NCBI GenBank assembly: GCA_027335985.1
Contig: DAHWGX010000021.1
Coordinates: 1-56,863 of the forward strand
DNA from: Nitrospirota bacterium
GTDB taxonomy: Bacteria > Nitrospirota_A > Leptospirillia > Leptospirillales > Leptospirillaceae
Direction: 5' to 3'
DNA length: 56,863 bases
Under the pieces are notes generated by a model. It searched no databases, was not told the DNA's origin, and saw only the letters and a program-made list of their open reading frames with translations. The translations under genes and the position numbers were made by a program. Within the stretch, counting starts at the first letter, position 1. Every line of letters begins with the position of its first letter. Positions 52,207 through 56,863 of the stretch are shown one piece after another.

Positions 52207-53040
52207 ATGGAGAGCGTCCGGGTAGCCCTTCTCCTGGCCTACGATGGCCGCGCCCTTTCGGGGTGGCAGGTCCAGCCGGAGGATCGGACCGTCCAGGGAT
52301 TGATCGAAGAGGCCCTGGAAGGCTTCGCCAAGATCCGGGTGAGGATCACGGGCGCCGGTCGGACCGATGCCGGCGTGTCGGCCTGGGGACAGGTGGCCCA
52401 CGCCGATCTTCCCCCGGGCTTTTCCATCCCGCATGACCGCCTGGCGCGACTCCTGAATACCCGCCTTCCCCCGGAAATCCGCGTAATCGAGTCCTGCACC
52501 GTTCCCGAAAGCTTTCACGCGCGCCACAGCGCCACGGGAAAAATCTACAAATACTCCTTTCGGCTTCTTCCCAACACCCTGACCCATCATCCCGTAGCCG
52601 ATCCCTTTTCCGGCCCCCTTCACCCTGACTTCAACCTGACCAGGGCCGTCGAGGCCTCCCAGATCTTCATCGGTCGCCATGATTTTCGCCATTTTTCCGT
52701 GGCCTCCTCCTGTCCCGAAGATCCGGTCCGTTCCATCACCGGACTCCTATGGGAACCCCTGCCCTCGGGATATGCCCTCTGGGTTTCCGGGCCGGGATTT
52801 CTCCATCGCATGGTCCGGATGATCGGGGGAATCCTGAAGGAGGTGGGGGAGGGTCGGAGAAGCGGGTCGGAGATCCCCGCGCTGCTTCGTCCGGGAGCGA
52901 CTCCCCCCTTGCGGCCCATCACTCCTCTTCCCCCCGAGGGTCTGGCCCTGATTCGCGTCCTCTACGGAAACCGGGACCCATTCGACCCGAGATTCCAAAA
53001 CTGTTATCCTTCTTCAAACGCCCAGGCCCCTTCCCCCTGA
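52207..53040 (+). CDS. truA: tRNA pseudouridine synthase A
   Basis: 277-residue enzyme that makes pseudouridine at positions 38-40 of tRNA anticodon arms. The catalytic motif GRTDAGV has the nucleophilic Asp at D54, and the RHDFRHFSV and YKYSFR motifs are also present. ATG at 52207; longer in-frame extensions lie within the preceding gene. The last residues extend past the family norm with a low-complexity tail. Confidence 0.94.
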   Translation: MESVRVALLLAYDGRALSGWQVQPEDRTVQGLIEEALEGFAKIRVRITGAGRTDAGVSAWGQVAHADLPPGFSIPHDRLARLLNTRLPPEIRVIESCTVPESFHARHSATGKIYKYSFRLLPNTLTHHPVADPFSGPLHPDFNLTRAVEASQIFIGRHDFRHFSVASSCPEDPVRSITGLLWEPLPSGYALWVSGPGFLHRMVRMIGGILKEVGEGRRSGSEIPALLRPGATPPLRPITPLPPEGLALIRVLYGNRDPFDPRFQNCYPSSNAQAPSP

Positions 53041-53049
53041 AAGGATCCG

Positions 53050-54099
53050 ATGACATCTGAACCGCTCGACTCTTTTGTCCGCATCGGAAAAGATCCCGCC
53101 CCCGTCGTCCTGGGAGGAGGATCGTGGGGCACAGCCCTGGCCGGACACCTTGCCGCAGCCGGATGGCCGACGACCCTGTGGATCAGGGATCCCATTCTCG
53201 CCCAGGACATCTGCCGGACCCGGGAAAACCGGGTCTACCTGCCCGGCATTCCTCTTCCCGATTCCCTATCTGTCACATCCGATCTCCATGCGGCCCTCGA
53301 GACGGCCACCCTTCTCGTCCTGGCCATTCCCTGCCAGTCCTGTCGGGAGGTCCTTTCCACCGCCAGAAATCATCTCTTGACTCCGATTCCCGTCATCGGG
53401 ACATCGAAGGGAATCGAACAGGGAAACCTGTCCCTTGTCTCGGAGATCGTCGCCGAATCCTATTCCCCTTCCGCCACGGATTATGCGATCCTTTCGGGCC
53501 CTTCCTTCGCGAGAGAGGTCATCAAGAAGGCTCCGACCGCCGTCGTGGCAGCCTCCGCGGATTCCGTCCTGGCCAGCGAGGTGCAACGTCTTTTCAATAC
53601 GCGGTGCTTCAAGGTCTACACGCGGCGGGATGTCCGCGGAATCGAGGTGGCAGGAGCCATGAAAAACGTTTTCGCAATCGCCACGGGAATTGCGGACGGC
53701 ATGGGGCTGGGAGACAATGCCAGGGCCGCCCTCATCACGCGGGGCCTCGCGGAAATGACCCGACTGGGTCTGCGCATGGGAGCCGAACCGCTGACTTTTT
53801 CGGGTCTGGCGGGAGTGGGAGATCTTCTCTTGACCGCCATGGGAGATAAAAGCCGGAACAGAACGGTGGGGTTGCGTCTCGGACAGGGGGGGGAGCTCCG
53901 GACCATCCTGACGGAACTCGGACAGGTCGCCGAGGGCGTCACGACCACCGAGTCCTCCTTCGAACTCTCGATTCGCTACGCCGTGGAGCTTCCCATCACC
54001 CGGGGGGTCTACCGGATCCTCTACGAAAAAGCCGATCTGAGGGAAACCCTGGCGGAACTGATGAGCCGTCCCCTCCGCTCCGAGGAAGACCTGTCATGA
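53050..54099 (+). CDS. gpsA: Glycerol-3-phosphate dehydrogenase [NAD(P)+]
   Basis: 349-residue GpsA makes sn-glycerol-3-phosphate for phospholipids. Cofactor site LGGGSWGTALAGH (21-33), GTSKGIE and SGPSFAREV, the catalytic lysine in AMKNVFAIATGI, and LAGVGDLLLTA are intact. The N-terminus is about 15 residues longer than in E. coli; the ATG at 53050 has AAAGGATCC. A hairpin at 54097-54121 overlaps the stop. Confidence 0.95.
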   Translation: MTSEPLDSFVRIGKDPAPVVLGGGSWGTALAGHLAAAGWPTTLWIRDPILAQDICRTRENRVYLPGIPLPDSLSVTSDLHAALETATLLVLAIPCQSCREVLSTARNHLLTPIPVIGTSKGIEQGNLSLVSEIVAESYSPSATDYAILSGPSFAREVIKKAPTAVVAASADSVLASEVQRLFNTRCFKVYTRRDVRGIEVAGAMKNVFAIATGIADGMGLGDNARAALITRGLAEMTRLGLRMGAEPLTFSGLAGVGDLLLTAMGDKSRNRTVGLRLGQGGELRTILTELGQVAEGVTTTESSFELSIRYAVELPITRGVYRILYEKADLRETLAELMSRPLRSEEDLS

Positions 54100-54121
54100 T
54101 GACCAGACAATCCTGTCATCA
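54097..54121 (+). repeat. Inverted repeat overlapping the gpsA stop
   Basis: TGATGAC (54097-54103) and GTCATCA (54115-54121) can pair. No T-run follows, so termination is unlikely; role unknown. Confidence 0.35.
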
Positions 54122-54159
54122 GGGGCTCTCAACTCCAATGGCATCGAAAGGATAAGACC

Positions 54160-54483
54160 ATGTCCACCATGTCCCCGCAGAATATCGACGCCCCCGACTC
54201 CCGTTCCGTCCGCATCATCTGGCGGGACGGCCACGAATCCCTCTATGACAACCGATTTCTCCGGCTTTCCTGCCCCTGTGCCGCCTGCGTCAACGAATGG
54301 ACCGGGGAGCGAACCCTCCGTGAGGAGGAGATCCCCGGAGACGTCCGCCCCGCTTCCTGGCATCTTGTCGGCAACTATGCCCTGTCCATAGGATTTTCCG
54401 ATGGACACGACACGGGGATATATTCCTTCGAACTTCTCCGGAACCTCTGTCCCTGTTCAGTGTGCCACCCCTCGGGACGCTGA
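54160..54483 (+). CDS. DUF971 (GBBH-like N-terminal) protein
   Basis: 107 residues with two Cys pairs near the start (SCPCAAC) and two at the end (CPCSVC), the sequence RIIWRDGHESLYDNRFLR and WHLVGNYALSIGFSDGHDTGIYSFELLR typical of DUF971, quoted here by its conserved ends. DUF971 is often found near or fused to Mrp/ApbC, so a Fe-S link is plausible. ATG after AAGGA. Metal binding through the four Cys is inferred. Confidence 0.8.
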   Translation: MSTMSPQNIDAPDSRSVRIIWRDGHESLYDNRFLRLSCPCAACVNEWTGERTLREEEIPGDVRPASWHLVGNYALSIGFSDGHDTGIYSFELLRNLCPCSVCHPSGR

Positions 54484-54564
54484 TCCGGAATCATCGTCCT
54501 TATGGTAGGATAAGGCCATCGACACTTGTCCGGAACCAACCATCCAATCGCGGGGAGGCCTTTC

Positions 54565-55233
54565 TTGGGAAAGGAAGCACTACTTATACTGGTGAGACAT
54601 GGCGAAAGCGTGTGGAACAAGGAAAACCGGTTCACGGGATGGGTCGATGTCGACCTTTCCCCACGAGGTGAGGAGGAGGCCCGCTTCGCCGGCAAGCAGC
54701 TGTCGGGATATCCCGTTTCCCGGGCTTTCACATCAAACCTGATGCGGGCCCAGAAAACACTTTCTCTCATACTCGAGTCCTCAGGCCATCGGGGTATCCC
54801 TGTCGACAAATCGGAGGCCTTGAACGAGCGCCACTACGGAGACCTCCAGGGGCTGGACAAGAGCGAAACGGCTAAAAAATACGGAGACGAACAGGTCCAC
54901 ATCTGGCGCCGAAGCTTTGACGTGGCTCCCCCCGGAGGAGAAAGCCTCAAGATGACCAAGGATCGGGTGCTCCCTTATGTGCACACATCCATCCTTCCCG
55001 CTCTCCTGCGGGCAGAGCACTGCCTCGTGGTTGCCCACGGAAACTCCTTGCGTGCCATGGTCATGGAACTCGACAGAATGACCCGGGAGCAGATCCTCGA
55101 ACTCAACATTCCTACGGCCACCCCTATCGTATACAGGCTCGGGCTCGCAAGTTCGGACACCGGACAGATTCCCGGACTCCCGGGCATCACGGTTCTCGAT
55201 AAAAAGATCCTCGATGGACCCCCGCCGTGCTGA
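54565..55233 (+). CDS. gpmA: 2,3-bisphosphoglycerate-dependent phosphoglycerate mutase
   Basis: 222 residues. The phosphohistidine motif RHGESVWN has catalytic H12, with ERHYGDLQG and VAHGNSLRA (second His). It isomerises 3- and 2-phosphoglycerate. I chose TTG at 54565 because GGGGAGG lies six bases upstream; an earlier TTG at 54526 has none. The first residues after it are the standard [10 protein letters not shown]. Overlaps a small membrane gene. Confidence 0.93.
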   Translation: MGKEALLILVRHGESVWNKENRFTGWVDVDLSPRGEEEARFAGKQLSGYPVSRAFTSNLMRAQKTLSLILESSGHRGIPVDKSEALNERHYGDLQGLDKSETAKKYGDEQVHIWRRSFDVAPPGGESLKMTKDRVLPYVHTSILPALLRAEHCLVVAHGNSLRAMVMELDRMTREQILELNIPTATPIVYRLGLASSDTGQIPGLPGITVLDKKILDGPPPC

Positions 55234-55348
55234 TGACCGGGAAGATGCCCGGCACCGGAGACTCAAGATCCTGATTCTCGTCGTGAAGGCGGGATTTGGC
55301 ATTCTGCTGTTCTATACCGTCTGGTCCTATCTCCATTCACCGACCTGA
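55214..55348 (+). CDS. 44-residue membrane protein overlapping gpmA
   Basis: ATG at 55214 lies within the last 20 bases of gpmA. A charged Arg/Asp-rich start (about 17 residues) is followed by one hydrophobic helix (about 18-38) and a short polar end. No family recognised. The terminator at 55363 follows directly, so it ends the operon. Confidence 0.5.
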   Translation: MDPRRADDREDARHRRLKILILVVKAGFGILLFYTVWSYLHSPT

Positions 55349-55362
55349 GGCTTTCGCCCAAA

Positions 55363-55394
55363 AAAAAGGCCAGGGTTCAAACCCTGGCCTTTTT
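55363..55394. terminator. Bidirectional intrinsic terminator
   Basis: AAAAAGGCCAGGGTT and AACCCTGGCCTTTTT form a 15-pair stem with T-runs on both strands, between convergent genes ending at 55348 and 55421. Confidence 0.92.
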
Positions 55395-55420
55395 CGATGT
55401 TTCCCTGTCGTCCTGTCGAA

Positions 55421-55924
55421 TCAGTGGCCGATGAAGAGGGCCCCTCCATGAGAGGAGGCTCCCATGAAAAAGAGCATCGGGATCGACAGCATCACGTTGA
55501 CGCGGCTTGCCAGGAATGCAACACGCCCGGCTTTGGCCTTTTCCGCCGCTTCTGCGGGAACAAGACCGATGACCTTCTTCTGGTTCGGCCAGATGAACAC
55601 CCATACATTGAAGAGCATGATGGTCCCAAGCCAGGCCCCCATGCCGATCACCGCCGCACTGCCATGAAGGGTATAGGCATTCAGGAGAATATGCCTCTGT
55701 CCGAGAATGGAAAGCCCGAAGAGAACCGTCAGGAGGGCTGCCCAACGGAAAAACAAAAGGGCGCGTGGAACAAGATTCTTGAAGGCGTCGGCCTTGGCCT
55801 CGGGGGAGGCGGCTTTCAGAAAGGCAGCCTGGACGAAGTTGAAGTAGTAAAGAAGGCCGATCCACATGATGCCGGCCAGAAAGTGAAACCAACGGACGAT
55901 CAGTTCAGGTGCCTGGGATTCCAT
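55421..55924 (-). CDS. PuuD-like (urate hydroxylase-domain) membrane protein
   Basis: 167 residues with four predicted membrane helices and the motifs RWFHFLAGIMWIGLLYYFNFVQ, MGAWLGTIMLFNVWVFIWPNQKK and PMLFFMGASSH (each shown in part), which belong to the PuuD/DUF989 family. Conserved His residues could bind haem, as in related membrane oxidases. The family name reflects urate oxidation in purine users, which is not evident here. Preceded by a 32-residue membrane peptide. ATG after AAGGAG. Confidence 0.75.
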   Translation of the reverse strand: MESQAPELIVRWFHFLAGIMWIGLLYYFNFVQAAFLKAASPEAKADAFKNLVPRALLFFRWAALLTVLFGLSILGQRHILLNAYTLHGSAAVIGMGAWLGTIMLFNVWVFIWPNQKKVIGLVPAEAAEKAKAGRVAFLASRVNVMLSIPMLFFMGASSHGGALFIGH

Positions 55925-55958
55925 GTGATTGACTCCTTGTTCGGGGAAGGGTTCCGGT

Positions 55959-56057
55959 TTAGTGGTTGACGAGGCCTTTGACGACGAAAAAGAGGATGCC
56001 TGTTAGCACAAATCCAGAGATGACCGTTCCCCACAGGGAATCGAGGGGGTTTTTCAT
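55959..56057 (-). CDS. 32-residue membrane protein upstream of the PuuD-like gene
   Basis: ATG at 56057 with a strong GGAGG. After a short start (MKNPLDSLWG) comes one hydrophobic helix (about 12-26) and VKGLVNH. It lies 34 bases before the PuuD-like gene on the same strand and is probably a small partner subunit. Confidence 0.6.
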   Translation of the reverse strand: MKNPLDSLWGTVISGFVLTGILFFVVKGLVNH

Positions 56058-56242
56058 TTTGTCCTCCATTTAAAACAATGATTCGGTAAATGTCGCAAGA
56101 TTATCTGGTGTATCCTTCACGACAATGTGGGACCACGCAAACCAGCATCTTTCAAGAATAGTGGCATTCCAACTCCCTTGTCAATTTACATGGAACCTCC
56201 GGAAATGCTACTCTTCGAAAAATATGTCCCCATTCCTCCCGC

Positions 56243-56329
56243 GCCGGAGTGGCGAAACAGGCAGACGCAAGGGACTTAAAATCCCTCGACCGAAAGGTCA
56301 TACCGGTTCGATCCCGGTCTCCGGCACCA
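56243..56329 (+). tRNA. tRNA-Leu(TAA)
   Basis: Acceptor GCCGGAG (56243-56249) pairs with CTCCGGC (56319-56325), then A73 and CCA. The loop CTTAAAA places TAA at 56277-56279, and the long variable arm (CGACC/GGTC) marks leucine. A TTTACA/TACTCT promoter may lie at 56185-56214. Confidence 0.96.
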
Positions 56330-56727
56330 GTATTTAAGCCATTATATAAAAACCCACCTTCGCTCCAGGAAATTGTTTTGATGCCCTTTTGATGCCGGGA
56401 CTTCAAAAATGCTGGATCATTCCAACCAATATTTCTCAGGGAGGAAATCGAAAATGGCATATTTCCAGAAACGGAGGGAGAAAAACGAAAAACCACTCTC
56501 AAGCTCTCTTGAAGAACTCTTGGGAAAGTACTAAACCGTGACCGTTTAATGTGGCACAATAGTTTCCGATCAGTTTTTCTTCTTGGGGCGGTTTCGGATC
56601 TAGACTTGGAGACTCAAGCCGGACCAGGGAACGCTTCTTGTAAAGGTCCGGAGAGTGAAGCCAGAAGGCGGCAAGGGGCGAATTTGGCTGAAACGGGAAG
56701 GGATTCGAAGGGAGAAATGGAAAAATA
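56330..56727. other. Non-coding stretch after tRNA-Leu
   Basis: AT-rich and without a convincing gene except a 26-codon frame at 56454-56534. No integrase, no repeat of the tRNA 3' end and no terminator with a good T-run were seen. Confidence 0.4.
56454..56534 (+). CDS. Short ORF with strong ribosome-binding site
   Basis: ATG at 56454 follows GGGAGG at good distance. The 26 residues are basic and end in LEELLGKY; the pattern K-R-R..LSSSLEELL faintly resembles the start of a DciA/DUF721 protein, so this might be a truncated remnant. The call is weak. Confidence 0.25.
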   Translation: MAYFQKRREKNEKPLSSSLEELLGKY

Positions 56728-56863
56728 ATGATTCTCGAAGTGGCAGTGCTAAATATTAAGCCGGGTTTTTCATTGGAGTTTGAGACGGCCTTTTCAATTG
56801 CACAAAGCATTATCTCATCCATGCCGGGGTACCTGTCGCATGAGGTACACCGCTGCATGGAGA
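56728..56863 (+). CDS. Antibiotic biosynthesis monooxygenase (ABM) domain protein, partial
   Basis: The reading frame runs from ATG at 56728 to the window end (45 codons). It has the ABM N-terminal pattern: MILEVAVLNIKPG, a helix with AFSIAQSIISSMPGYLSHE and an H-x-C-M-E that continues off the window. ABM proteins are small dimeric oxygenases or electron-transfer proteins. No good ribosome-binding site; the end is missing. Confidence 0.7.
   Translation, partial: MILEVAVLNIKPGFSLEFETAFSIAQSIISSMPGYLSHEVHRCME

Noticed and set aside
56499..56858. 119-codon minus-strand frame at the right edge
   Set aside because: No ribosome-binding site or family, and it overlaps the clear ABM-type start on the plus strand.

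Overview
The window is one continuous bacterial chromosome segment, roughly 57-58 % GC and densely packed. Genes often overlap by four bases (ATGA, GTGA or TTGA junctions). It holds no transposase, integrase, phage gene or CRISPR array. Its content is a complete isc iron-sulfur operon, sat-aprBA, several DsrE/TusA sulfur carriers, an HME-type metal efflux operon and many small single-helix membrane proteins. This suggests an acidophilic, sulfur- and metal-exposed autotroph, most plausibly a Nitrospirota relative of Leptospirillum. That placement is my inference; no 16S gene is present.

Region by region. 0.3-8.4 kb: the four serine tRNAs (CGA, TGA, GCT, GGA) are interspersed with a sigma-54 activator facing a sigma-54-like promoter and a 37-residue membrane peptide, tadA with an SDR, a TPR protein, a diguanylate cyclase, and an MscS channel followed by a DsrE/DsrF/DsrH-like trio. 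8.3-13 kb: the conserved tRNA-Ser, SRP RNA, dnaX, ybaB, recR block, then prfC. 13-18.7 kb: a CzcCBA/CusCBA-type efflux operon behind a palindromic operator. 19-23.6 kb: mazG, SDR, a TrpD2-like protein, an HD-GYP protein, and the convergent tusA-dsrE2 pair. 23.7-30.2 kb: secreted phosphoesterase, degenerate GGDEF protein, lipoamide dehydrogenase, initiator tRNA, cupin pseudogene, hydrolase and class-III aminotransferase. 30.4-37.6 kb: an apparently leaderless DUF1232 gene, envelope proteins, ettA, an amidotransferase, a Dda-like helicase and a divergent XRE pair. 37.6-41.5 kb: aprA-aprB-sat and a 39-residue membrane protein with its own strong promoter and terminator. 41.7-44.7 kb: CNNM transporter and two membrane proteins.

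44.6-51.9 kb is the most interesting part. iscR-iscS-iscU-iscA-hscB-hscA-fdx-iscX lies behind an IscR-like operator, followed by an unknown gene and mrp. The IscS is clearly of the Isc type but has lost the PLP-binding lysine and most other PLP-pocket residues (E. coli H104, N155, D180, Q183, S203 and K206 become I, H, N, Y, N and L). The sulfur-carrying cysteine loop is intact. It should therefore not be able to act as a cysteine desulfurase. I propose that it serves as a scaffold or persulfide relay for IscU, perhaps fed by TusA/DsrE-type carriers or free sulfide.

52-56.9 kb: truA, gpsA, a DUF971 protein, phosphoglycerate mutase, a PuuD-like membrane protein with two micro-proteins nearby, tRNA-Leu, and the start of an ABM-domain monooxygenase cut by the window end.
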